A model generated the notes under the pieces. It made no database searches and was not told the origin of the DNA. It saw only the letters and a program-made list of their open reading frames with translations. A stretch of 42,122 nucleotides of DNA from IMG/VR virus record IMGVR_UViG_3300028388_006420, positions 1 through 42,122 of that record; one strand, written 5' to 3'. Every line of letters begins with the position of its first letter. Position 1 is the first letter of the stretch. This DNA is from a virus. Below, piece by piece: positions 32,025-40,086 of this stretch. Both the position numbers and the translations under genes were made by a program.

Positions 32025-32846
32025 ATGAGAACTAAAAATTATTGCGCTACGCAAGATATTAGTCTTGCTCAACAAGCTGTTGGAGTTACTAGTAAATACT
32101 GGAACGTAGGACAAACAATTAACATTGCTTTTATAGAAGGCACACAAGATCAACAAGATTTTGTTAAGAAAACTGCAAAGTTATGGTTAGATCATGCTAA
32201 CTTAGACTTCAATTATACACACGATCTTTTAGAAAGTGACATACGTATTGCTTTTATGGAAGGCAGAGGTTCGTGGTCGTATATAGGTAAAGATAATTTA
32301 CATATTAAAAAAGACGAACCAACTATGAATTTTGGTTGGTTAGACCAAGCTGTAGTATTACATGAATTTGGTCATATGTTAGGATTGGGTCATGAACACC
32401 AAAACCCTAATAAACCAATTGAATGGGATATTGATGCATTAGTAGCAGACTTAAGTCAACCACCTAATAATTGGACTAGAGAACAGATTCAATTTAATAT
32501 TATTAATCGTTATGACCCTAATTCAGTAGATGCTACTGCTTTAGATTCTGAATCAATAATGATGTATCAAATTCCAAGCAGGTGGACAAAGAATAATTTC
32601 TCTGCCGGATTTAATGAAGAGTTGTCTGAAACAGATGTTATGTTTATTTCAGCTATTTATCCAGAAACAATAAATATTCCCGATAAAGAATTACTTACTC
32701 ACGTATTTCAAACTAGGAAAGAACTAAAAAAACTAAAAGAAATTACAGTAGTTCGCATTGGAGCTTTATTTGGATTACCTACTAATCAAAAATTACGCAA
32801 GCGACATAATGTTGATATTGTTGCAAGACATTTAAATTTAAAGTAA
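32025..32846 (+). CDS. Metzincin metalloprotease (astacin/matrixin-like)
   Basis: A 273-aa protein with the metzincin zinc site HExxHxxGxxHE at 113-124 (H113, E114, H117, H123) and a Met-turn region SIMMYQIP near 182-189. No signal peptide is seen, so it may act inside the infected cell, be carried in the virion, or be released at lysis. The C-terminal 60 residues are helical. Metzincins are usually secreted enzymes, so a cytoplasmic phage one is uncommon. Targets are unknown. Confidence 0.75.
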   Translation: MRTKNYCATQDISLAQQAVGVTSKYWNVGQTINIAFIEGTQDQQDFVKKTAKLWLDHANLDFNYTHDLLESDIRIAFMEGRGSWSYIGKDNLHIKKDEPTMNFGWLDQAVVLHEFGHMLGLGHEHQNPNKPIEWDIDALVADLSQPPNNWTREQIQFNIINRYDPNSVDATALDSESIMMYQIPSRWTKNNFSAGFNEELSETDVMFISAIYPETINIPDKELLTHVFQTRKELKKLKEITVVRIGALFGLPTNQKLRKRHNVDIVARHLNLK

Positions 32847-32935
32847 TGAGAAAACTATTTGTTGACTTATTAATAATTTTATGTTTTTTTGGATTATTAT
32901 TCTCTGTACTTAAAATTCTAGAATTAATTGTATGA
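32846..32935 (+). CDS. 29-aa single-helix membrane peptide
   Basis: It starts one base inside the metalloprotease stop (TAATG). It consists of one membrane helix (LLIILCFFGLLFSVLKI) with a short basic start. The stop overlaps the next start. Too short for the usual gene callers; supported by the chain of start/stop overlaps. Confidence 0.45.
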   Translation: MRKLFVDLLIILCFFGLLFSVLKILELIV

Positions 32936-32991
32936 AATTTTTAATCAAAGTTAGTTGGTTTTTATACTTACTGCTATTAACAATTCGATAA
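32932..32991 (+). CDS. 19-aa hydrophobic micropeptide
   Basis: ATG overlaps the preceding TGA (ATGA), and its TAA overlaps the next ATG (TAATG). The product is a single hydrophobic segment (WFLYLLLLTI). The perfect overlap at both ends favours a translated micropeptide, or at least a coupling leader for the next gene. Confidence 0.35.
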   Translation: MKFLIKVSWFLYLLLLTIR

Positions 32992-33254
32992 TGGAAGAAC
33001 AATCTTTAATAAGCCTCTTACAAGATTATCCAGATAATTGGGATAATATATTTGAGTATCTTGATCCTACTTACACACTAAATAGTTTAGTTCCAGTTGT
33101 AGAATTTGAAGATGCAGTATCCTTAGCTGGATTGCGTGGAGAATATCATTCAGATAGCAATAATATAGTGCGTATTGTAGAAAAATGCTTATACTGTGAT
33201 AATGAGCGAATGTATAAGAAAAATCTTTGTCATGATCATATTCAGAGTAAATGA
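32991..33254 (+). CDS. 87-aa protein with C-terminal zinc finger
   Basis: ATG 32991 in a TAATG overlap. The N-terminal part is acidic. The C-terminus has CLYC ... CHDHIQSK (zinc ligands C-x2-C and C-x-x-H), nearly the same as the micro zinc finger encoded at 33531 (CRYC ... CIKHVQSK). No enzyme motif. It overlaps the next gene by 4 nt. Confidence 0.55.
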   Translation: MEEQSLISLLQDYPDNWDNIFEYLDPTYTLNSLVPVVEFEDAVSLAGLRGEYHSDSNNIVRIVEKCLYCDNERMYKKNLCHDHIQSK

Positions 33255-33538
33255 TTAAAATAAATAACTTTCCAAAAGAAAAGGTTGCTTTATATAGATA
33301 TAATAAAATATCAGATAACGATGAATTTATAGCTATTATAGATTATTATCAGTTTTTAGATGTAAGAAGACAAATAATTGAACAAAAAGAAAATGGATAT
33401 TTTATTATGTATAAAAAAGATAAGATTAATATTTACCCTAATGGTGATCTTGCTTATTGGCCAAATGATTTATTTAAATTACCTCAAAAATTGTTAGCTA
33501 ATATATTTCAAGCACGTAAACAACAAAACAATGGCTAA
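33251..33538 (+). CDS. Hypothetical 95-aa protein
   Basis: A small soluble protein, basic and aromatic-rich, with alternating strands around residues 30-65. It is coupled to the zinc-finger gene before it (ATGA) and overlaps the one after it. No family recognised. Confidence 0.45.
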   Translation: MIKINNFPKEKVALYRYNKISDNDEFIAIIDYYQFLDVRRQIIEQKENGYFIMYKKDKINIYPNGDLAYWPNDLFKLPQKLLANIFQARKQQNNG

Positions 33539-33650
33539 AATAGAAAAAGACAAATGCAGGTATTGTCATCGTGACGCAATGCCTGGGAAAGTAGTTTGTA
33601 TTAAACATGTACAAAGCAAACCTAAAAATATTAAAAACATAAGAAAATGA
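33531..33650 (+). CDS. 39-aa micro zinc-finger protein
   Basis: ATG 33531 overlaps the previous gene. The 39 residues contain CRYCH (9-13) and CIKH (23-26), a complete zinc ligand set, then a basic tail. The finger matches the C-terminus of the protein at 32991, including the IQSK/VQSK end, so one probably arose from the other. The stop overlaps the next start by 4 nt. Confidence 0.55.
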   Translation: MAKIEKDKCRYCHRDAMPGKVVCIKHVQSKPKNIKNIRK

Positions 33651-34243
33651 AAAACTTTTTAACAATTCTAATCATGTGCCTAGGAACATTTCTAAGCGCA
33701 CAAAACATTTATGTCGGGGTAGAAGGTGGAGGAAATGCGTTTAGCTCTGAGACGGCTTTAAACGCAGCCGTAGAGCGAGTTAGTACGGGTAGAGGAAGTA
33801 CTTATTTAGGTACGTTTGAATTTACTACTGCAAACGAAGAATCTTCTAACGCAGGAGTATACTTATCAGCTAGTGCTGGATATACCGCAACATCTGTAAA
33901 ATTTAATAATCCTCAACCAGAAGAATATCCGGTTCGTTTAAACAATACAGAGATTACAGGTCGTGCTGGTGTTGGATTTATGCCTAGTGGTAATTTAGTA
34001 GCTATTTATGGTTGTGTTACGGGAGTTGCTAATCACGACGAACTACCTACTGTATTTAAAGTAGGTGTAGGTGGAGTATTACACGTTAACGTATTTAATC
34101 GAATTAATCCTTTTGTTCGTGGTGAAGTAACAATCATGAGTCTTAATCAAGCATATTCTACACAAAACTTTAATAATCCGTTTGCGGCACAGGCTACTGC
34201 TGGTGTTGCTTATTTACTCACTAATCCACAACCCCGACAATAA
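33647..34243 (+). CDS. Secreted beta-rich protein with '-SAQ' signal peptide (outer-membrane-barrel-like)
   Basis: Residues 1-19 are a signal peptide with likely cleavage after SAQ. The mature 179 residues alternate hydrophobic and Gly/Asn-rich strands (for example NAGVYLSASAGYTAT and VFKVGVGGVLHVNVFN), as in small outer-membrane beta-barrels of Bacteroidota. The last residues are not the usual terminal Phe strand. A phage-encoded outer-membrane protein could mask or replace a receptor to block superinfection. The gene is somewhat more GC-rich than its neighbours. Confidence 0.6.
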   Translation: MKNFLTILIMCLGTFLSAQNIYVGVEGGGNAFSSETALNAAVERVSTGRGSTYLGTFEFTTANEESSNAGVYLSASAGYTATSVKFNNPQPEEYPVRLNNTEITGRAGVGFMPSGNLVAIYGCVTGVANHDELPTVFKVGVGGVLHVNVFNRINPFVRGEVTIMSLNQAYSTQNFNNPFAAQATAGVAYLLTNPQPRQ

Positions 34244-34836
34244 TGAATATCAAGAAATTAAGTAAACAAGTATATCAAAATAATAAAGCTAAAGGTTTTT
34301 GGGAAGAAGATCGGGAAGTATATGAAGTTTTATTTCTGATTAAATCAGAAGTATTTGAAATGTACGAAAGATTTCGCAAACATGGGTTTGATCAATTAAT
34401 TCCTGAATTAGGGTTAGCTATTAACAATAAAGAAGAGTATAAAGCTAAATACAAAGATTCTTTGTTTACTGAACACGCAGATGTAATTATTCGTTTGCTA
34501 GATATTATCGGTTATTTTGATAAAGATATTAAACTTGAAGATGAAGAAGAATTAAAGAAATATTACTTTGATGGAGATGTATCTTTATTTAGATTAAAAA
34601 CTTATATTTATCAATTAGAACATCAAATAAGTCATTTAATGGATTTTACAACTTTTGATGAAAAACTAAGTGAAGTGGTGAGTCCTTTTGATGATAGTAT
34701 GCACGCAAGCTTTGTAAAGTTACTTAAGCGTTGCTTATACGTACATCGCACATTCTTTGAGCCAGGATATAATAGCGTTTACGAAAAAATTAGTTATAAT
34801 ACTCAACGAAAATATAAACATGGAAAACAATTCTGA
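34243..34836 (+). CDS. MazG-like nucleotide pyrophosphohydrolase
   Basis: A 197-aa all-helical protein. The EVLFLIKSEVFEMYERF helix (near 27-43) and the EHADVIIRLLDIIGY helix (near 75-89) are the two metal-binding helices of MazG-like NTP pyrophosphatases (E-x2-E and E-x2-D types). It may clean nucleotide pools or lower alarmone levels. It shares one base with the previous gene's stop and overlaps the DUF5664-like gene by 17 nt. Confidence 0.65.
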   Translation: MNIKKLSKQVYQNNKAKGFWEEDREVYEVLFLIKSEVFEMYERFRKHGFDQLIPELGLAINNKEEYKAKYKDSLFTEHADVIIRLLDIIGYFDKDIKLEDEEELKKYYFDGDVSLFRLKTYIYQLEHQISHLMDFTTFDEKLSEVVSPFDDSMHASFVKLLKRCLYVHRTFFEPGYNSVYEKISYNTQRKYKHGKQF

Positions 34837-35149
34837 AGCAGTAGCATTAAAGAATGATCAAGAAAAAGCAGATTTTACACAAATACCACAACTAGCACTA
34901 TTAGAAGTAGCGAAAGTAGCTACTAAAGGTGGAAAGAAGTATGAACAATTTAATTATTCATTAGAGAAATCTCCACGTAGATATGTAGCTGTTGGTTTAC
35001 GACACATTAATCAATACTTAAGTGGTGAAGATATTGATGAAATTGGCACACATCATTTAGCTAATGCTAGTATGAGTATAATGATAGCGCTTGATAATAT
35101 TTTAAATGAAACAATTGAAGACGACAGAAACAAAACCTATAATCGTTGA
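34820..35149 (+). CDS. DUF5664-like (dATP/dGTP diphosphohydrolase N-terminal-type) protein
   Basis: A 109-aa protein from ATG 34820. KYEQFNYSLEKSPRRYVAVG (47-66), LRHINQYLSGEDIDE (67-81) and HHLANASMSIMIALD (85-99) follow the DUF5664 pattern found in many phages. It is linked to nucleotide hydrolysis and often occurs with MazG-like genes, as here. The exact substrate is not known from sequence. Confidence 0.65.
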   Translation: MENNSEAVALKNDQEKADFTQIPQLALLEVAKVATKGGKKYEQFNYSLEKSPRRYVAVGLRHINQYLSGEDIDEIGTHHLANASMSIMIALDNILNETIEDDRNKTYNR

Positions 35150-35390
35150 TGCTTGGTGTATTGATAGTCCTGGCGATCCTCCTGTTGGTTTATTTGATTA
35201 CCAAGAGCTAATTCAGGGTCCGTTTACTTATGATTCAGAAATTGAATATTTACTTGCTCGTGATTTTTTAAAATTAGCATTTCAAATTAGTGTTGATGAA
35301 GATGTAAAAGTAATGACACTTAAAGAATGGAAACAACAAATCAAAGAAGAAGACAAATGGCTGAACATACCGACGAACAACCAATCTTAA
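35106..35390 (+). CDS. Hypothetical 94-aa protein
   Basis: A soluble acidic protein overlapping the DUF5664-like gene by 44 nt and the next by 34 nt. No family recognised. Confidence 0.45.
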   Translation: MKQLKTTETKPIIVDAWCIDSPGDPPVGLFDYQELIQGPFTYDSEIEYLLARDFLKLAFQISVDEDVKVMTLKEWKQQIKEEDKWLNIPTNNQS

Positions 35391-35521
35391 AAAAAGGTGA
35401 TATAGTATTATTTAAAGGTAAGCAACTATACGTTGAAGTAGATTATTACGCTAACTCAGGAACAGTAATTACTAATGATGGTAATTACTATTACAATGAA
35501 CTACGAAAAATTGATCCATGA
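35357..35521 (+). CDS. Hypothetical 54-aa SH3-like small protein
   Basis: ATG 35357 is preferred to 35327, which extends further into the upstream gene. The ILKKGDIVLFKGKQLYVEVDY pattern and strand spacing suggest a small SH3-like barrel. Coupled to the next gene by an ATGA overlap. No family recognised. Confidence 0.45.
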   Translation: MAEHTDEQPILKKGDIVLFKGKQLYVEVDYYANSGTVITNDGNYYYNELRKIDP

Positions 35522-35724
35522 AATATTATCATGTAGCACTTATATTCTTTTTAATAGGAGTAATTTTAGTACTTAGTGCAGAACTAATTGGTGATAATAA
35601 ATCCAATCTAATAGTAAATCAACCAGCAAAACTGGTAATTACTACTCTAGAAGGAGACACCATTAATGTATCTAATAAAATAGATACTTTAAAGTTACGT
35701 TCTGTAAATAAAATTTGTGAATAA
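35518..35724 (+). CDS. Membrane-anchored or secreted 68-aa protein
   Basis: A hydrophobic N-terminal helix at about residues 5-22 (signal anchor) is followed by a beta-rich, likely periplasmic segment. It overlaps both neighbours by 1-4 nt. No family recognised. Confidence 0.45.
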   Translation: MKYYHVALIFFLIGVILVLSAELIGDNKSNLIVNQPAKLVITTLEGDTINVSNKIDTLKLRSVNKICE

Positions 35725-36107
35725 TGAATACAGAATTGATTACACAATTAGAACAATCACCTTTTGATTTAAAAGAAATCATAGATATTTCAACTACGTT
35801 AACTGAAAAAGTTAAAACGTATGTAACAAATAAAGAAATCCCCATTGAAGATAGATGGGAAGTACTTATTACTTATCCATCTATTCCTATAAGTAATACT
35901 TATCAAAACCCCGAACCAATTGATTGGGATAGAATTTCATTATATGATGATTTTTATGTAGATAAATATGCAACATGTACTGCTGAAGATTTTGTAGAAG
36001 TGTGCGAAGACAAACAAGAAGAATGGAATCTATCAGATGACGATATTACTGAAATTAAAGAATATTTTTGTCAGAAATTTATTAGAGGATTTATAAACAA
36101 CTGGTAA
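35724..36107 (+). CDS. Hypothetical acidic 127-aa protein
   Basis: A strongly acidic soluble protein with helices at about 1-35 and 85-127. It is the last plus-strand gene before the bidirectional terminator. No family recognised; the charge resembles DNA-mimic or decoy proteins, but this is only an impression. Confidence 0.45.
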   Translation: MNTELITQLEQSPFDLKEIIDISTTLTEKVKTYVTNKEIPIEDRWEVLITYPSIPISNTYQNPEPIDWDRISLYDDFYVDKYATCTAEDFVEVCEDKQEEWNLSDDDITEIKEYFCQKFIRGFINNW

Positions 36108-36118
36108 AGACACAAAAA

Positions 36119-36155
36119 AAAGGGAAGAGTATCCGTAGTGGACGCTCTTCCCTTT
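36119..36155. terminator. Bidirectional terminator between convergent operons
   Basis: AAAGGGAAGAG (36119-36129) pairs perfectly with CTCTTCCCTTT (36145-36155), and an inner TCC/GGA extends the hairpin. A-rich sequence precedes it and T/A-rich sequence follows, so it can end transcripts from both directions. Confidence 0.85.
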
Positions 36156-36174
36156 ACTAAAAAATTTAAGGTCT

Positions 36175-39100
36175 TTACTGAGAGAACATTTTAAGTTGTT
36201 CTTCAGGAAACATTGCTTTCTCAATATTATTAAGTATTGGAAATAAACGTTTCGAGTTGACCCACATATATGTATCACCTTTATTCTTTCCACTTTGATA
36301 AACCCTCCAAAAAGGATCATCTTCAATTGCATAACCGATTGGATCGATTACTTTTCTAAATCTAAGTATGGTTTCAATTTGATTTACCGCAGCCGCGGGA
36401 GACTTAAGAATTCTTAAAGCTTCTGATGGATTAGTGTAAAACGATAATTCAGTATATAAACGATTTGCTTGATAAGCAGTAAATGCTAATAACTTATCGT
36501 CTACTTCATCATCACCTCCGTCAGCAAGAGCGGTTAATACCCCACCGATAGTTAAAGCAGCTAGCATATAACCTACTTCAACTTGAGTACGAACTATATT
36601 AGCTTGTTCATAAGGTTCTAATTGATCCCATTGTTCTTGTGTGGTAGCTAACAAGCCTTGCTGTCTTTCTTTAGCTTCTCTCCATATACTTGATAAGAAG
36701 CGTCCACTAGTACGATAGTATCCTTCTGTTGGTGTATCGATCTGAAAATCGTATTGCTGCTTTTTATATCTACGTAAATAACCAGGTCTAATAAACTTTC
36801 TAAAAAGTAGAGCAGTTCTACCTAATGCATATTTCTGCATTGCACCACGATCGATTTGATTATAGATACCAAATAAATCCTGATTAATTTTATTAATTGT
36901 TCGACCTAGTTTTCCTAGATCGTCTAGTGTAAACACATCACCATTTAATTTAGTAGTTCCTCTGTGAATTGCTATTCTACCATCTTTAACGTATACGGCA
37001 TCCCACAAATCAACTTCTTTACCGTTTAACAACAGTTTAGTTTCGTGAACTAACGCTAAAGCAGTACGAGATTGTATTTGATGTTCACCGGCATGATTGA
37101 TAAAATATAATGAAGATAAACTAAACATTCTACCTGTTTTTGTTCTGCCAGCATTAGAGTATCGAGCACGCTGTACGTGATTCTCAAATACATCTAAATA
37201 ATCTAGTAAAGCACCTAATTTAGATTCACTATGAGTTTTACCAATATCTTGTAATACACTGCGAAGATTGGTCCAGTAAGTCTTATCAGCTTTGTTAAAT
37301 GATTCTTTAGAAGCGTACTGTTGAGCAGCACGCTCTTGTTGAACCATTACATTACCCTGTAATACGTTAGCGAAACCAGAGTAAACATTTAAGGCTAATC
37401 CTTGAATAGATGCATAAGTATTTAAAAAGTCAACAGTTTTTGCGGTATCTAAACCTAACCACGATAACCATTCTTCTTTTTCTTTTAACTTACCGTATAC
37501 AACCATATCCATATAGTCTTCCCATCTATTTGCTGCCTGTCCACCAGGCTTAGTATCATAGGCTTTCTTGCCACTAAATAATTCTGATACTTTACCAAGC
37601 AAATCATTTCCTTTAACAACTTTACGCGTATTAATTACATCAGTAGCTACATTCAACACGTCAATTATATTATTCATTTCAATATAATTATTACCCATAT
37701 CTAAATAAGCAGCTAATGACTCAGTAAAATCAGTAGATAAATCATCTACATTTTGAAGTGGACGAGTGAAGAATACAGGTAAGAACTTAACTTCTCGATC
37801 AAGCTCATCGGTTAATGTCATACCAAATTCAGTATCGTCTTCTACTGCTTGAAAAGAATCCTTTAGTTCCTGTAAAGTATCTAGCGGACTGCTTTGTAAG
37901 CGTTGTAAAAAGTCTTTACGTAATTGAGGCAATAAATTATCCTGTCGATATACTTCAGGAAGTTTACTGTCTATTTGCTCTTTAAGTTCAATAAAACGTT
38001 CGTAATATTTCTTTTTAATCGGATTATTTTGAATTGCATCATACTGAGGATTAGCATATCTATCATTAGGTACAGTAAGCTCATTACGATAATAAATACC
38101 ATTACCTGTTTGATTATGTAAATATGCAGAATATCCTCTATTCTTGTGCAACCAACCTAAGAATAATTCTTGAATTCTAATTAGTTGAACTTGGTGTTCC
38201 GTAGATGCTTCTTTGTTTACATATTCACTACCTTTTTTAAGCTTCTCAAACATTTCATCTTTATACTGCGGATCATCCATAAGTTCATCATAAATACGAT
38301 CAAACTTCTTTCTGATTTCCTCACTAGCATTAGAATTAGGTTGTGTGTTATCTGCAAACCATAAAGCTTGTTCTTTTTTATACTTTTTCTTAACAGCATT
38401 AATTACAAAGTTAACTTTTTCAGTGCGCGTTTTGCCCGGTGCCTTTTTAAGTTCTTTTTTGTAATTCTCAATAAATTCTTCTTTAGCGTCATTAAGATCA
38501 ACGTAATCAAATAATTTTCTACGCTCTTTAAAATCTAACGGTATGTGATATTTGTTACGAAGTTTAGTCATGAATTTATTTAACTCTTCGTCAAATTGAG
38601 TTTGATTGTACTCCTTAACAATATTATGCGTACCCTTTCCATTATATTGTTCTTGTATAAATGAGTTATCAATTCCCGCTTCTTTTAATTCTTTTTCAAG
38701 ATTAAATAACTCAACAATTTGTTCTTGCGTAGTTAATCGTGCATTTGTTTTAGCATTCTTTACATACTGATCGAGTAGTTTCAATCCGTTATCATTAGTA
38801 TTTGCTAATGAATCCCACCACCTTGATATAGTATTAATATCATCTGTTTCACGTAAATGAGCTTCAATGTCTTCCTTGGTTAATTGACTATTACCTACAT
38901 AAGGAGACAATACCTCGGCTAACATTGGAATTGCAATATTATAATACTCTGTTTCAAGATCGGTTACTTGATCAATTATTTTAACTAACTTACCTCTAAT
39001 TTCTTTTAGTTCTTCTGTATCTGCCATCTTAGCTTTAATGTCTAAAACTATTGGCTTATACGTAGTAAGATAGTCTTTTAATGCGGTTAATGTTCGAGCA

Positions 39101-40086
39101 ATTTCTTTTACACTACGATTTTCTTTATCTTGTTTTAATTCATTGAATCGCTTAATAATATTGTTAGCATTTTTAGCAATCTTATCAATTGCTTCCACCA
39201 TACCTAATGCGTAATTCTTTTCTAAGATGCGTTGCTCAAGATTCTTTACGTATTTTTCTTGTTTTTTAGTAAATTGCTTTTTACCTCTTTTCTCATAAAT
39301 CTTAAGCTTTTTAGTTTCTTTAGCTAACAAATCAACTAATTGCTTTTTAAACTTACTTAACTCATATTTAATTTTATCCGTTTCAGGAAGATCGACATCT
39401 ATTTCTATTTTATCTTTAATAGTATCTCGAATATAAGCTGCATATTCTTTCATTTTAGAAAAATCTTTATTATAAAAAGAATTAATTATTTGATTAATTG
39501 CACGAGTAAGACGATTAGAATTCTTTTTATGATAACCATCTTGAATCGCTTTATTCAATAATTCTTTATCGGTTAATTCTTTATCGTACTTCTTCGCGTA
39601 TTCTTTTTTATATACAGCATATTCACCTTCTTCTTTGATTAATTCAGCGGCACGTTTAAACGCAGGTAAGTCTTCCTGAATGTTCAACATTACACGATTA
39701 GCGCCCTCACTTAATGTGTTATTTTCAATATCTCGTACAATATCAGCAAGTTCATATGGATTTAAATCTCTACCATAAACTTTTTTATAATCTTGCTTAA
39801 ATTGCTCTAATTTAGTAGGGTCTAAAGCTACTAAAAATTTATCAATATCTTTGTACTGAGCTTCATTAGGAATATCATACTTAGAGTATAATGCAACAGC
39901 GATTTCTTCTATCGATTCATCTCTAATAATTCCATTAATTAATCCTGCTTCAATATATGGATCATTTAAAGCTTCATCTATATTTATAGTCCTTTTGAGA
40001 TATTCATAATAAGATGAAGGATTCCCGGAGGAATCCAACACCTTACTAATATTATCATCATTGTCTCTAATTATTCTACACGCCAT
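36175..40086 (-). CDS. Giant virion-associated protein, 1303 aa
   Basis: A 1303-aa protein that is helical and highly charged through about residue 650 (long Lys/Glu-rich coiled-coil-like stretches). It is followed by a more globular part with a hydrophobic helix near residue 1180 (VGYMLAALTIGGVLTALA) and an aromatic C-terminus. No catalytic motif is visible. In crAss-like phages such giant proteins in the convergent late block are thought to be packaged and ejected with the DNA; that role is inference here. It overlaps the upstream gene by one base (TAATG). Confidence 0.6.
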   Translation of the reverse strand: MACRIIRDNDDNISKVLDSSGNPSSYYEYLKRTINIDEALNDPYIEAGLINGIIRDESIEEIAVALYSKYDIPNEAQYKDIDKFLVALDPTKLEQFKQDYKKVYGRDLNPYELADIVRDIENNTLSEGANRVMLNIQEDLPAFKRAAELIKEEGEYAVYKKEYAKKYDKELTDKELLNKAIQDGYHKKNSNRLTRAINQIINSFYNKDFSKMKEYAAYIRDTIKDKIEIDVDLPETDKIKYELSKFKKQLVDLLAKETKKLKIYEKRGKKQFTKKQEKYVKNLEQRILEKNYALGMVEAIDKIAKNANNIIKRFNELKQDKENRSVKEIARTLTALKDYLTTYKPIVLDIKAKMADTEELKEIRGKLVKIIDQVTDLETEYYNIAIPMLAEVLSPYVGNSQLTKEDIEAHLRETDDINTISRWWDSLANTNDNGLKLLDQYVKNAKTNARLTTQEQIVELFNLEKELKEAGIDNSFIQEQYNGKGTHNIVKEYNQTQFDEELNKFMTKLRNKYHIPLDFKERRKLFDYVDLNDAKEEFIENYKKELKKAPGKTRTEKVNFVINAVKKKYKKEQALWFADNTQPNSNASEEIRKKFDRIYDELMDDPQYKDEMFEKLKKGSEYVNKEASTEHQVQLIRIQELFLGWLHKNRGYSAYLHNQTGNGIYYRNELTVPNDRYANPQYDAIQNNPIKKKYYERFIELKEQIDSKLPEVYRQDNLLPQLRKDFLQRLQSSPLDTLQELKDSFQAVEDDTEFGMTLTDELDREVKFLPVFFTRPLQNVDDLSTDFTESLAAYLDMGNNYIEMNNIIDVLNVATDVINTRKVVKGNDLLGKVSELFSGKKAYDTKPGGQAANRWEDYMDMVVYGKLKEKEEWLSWLGLDTAKTVDFLNTYASIQGLALNVYSGFANVLQGNVMVQQERAAQQYASKESFNKADKTYWTNLRSVLQDIGKTHSESKLGALLDYLDVFENHVQRARYSNAGRTKTGRMFSLSSLYFINHAGEHQIQSRTALALVHETKLLLNGKEVDLWDAVYVKDGRIAIHRGTTKLNGDVFTLDDLGKLGRTINKINQDLFGIYNQIDRGAMQKYALGRTALLFRKFIRPGYLRRYKKQQYDFQIDTPTEGYYRTSGRFLSSIWREAKERQQGLLATTQEQWDQLEPYEQANIVRTQVEVGYMLAALTIGGVLTALADGGDDEVDDKLLAFTAYQANRLYTELSFYTNPSEALRILKSPAAAVNQIETILRFRKVIDPIGYAIEDDPFWRVYQSGKNKGDTYMWVNSKRLFPILNNIEKAMFPEEQLKMFSQ

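Noticed and set aside
36033-36332. Minus-strand 99-aa frame and other antisense frames inside plus-strand genes
   Set aside because: They overlap well-supported genes or terminators and show no motif or leader of their own.
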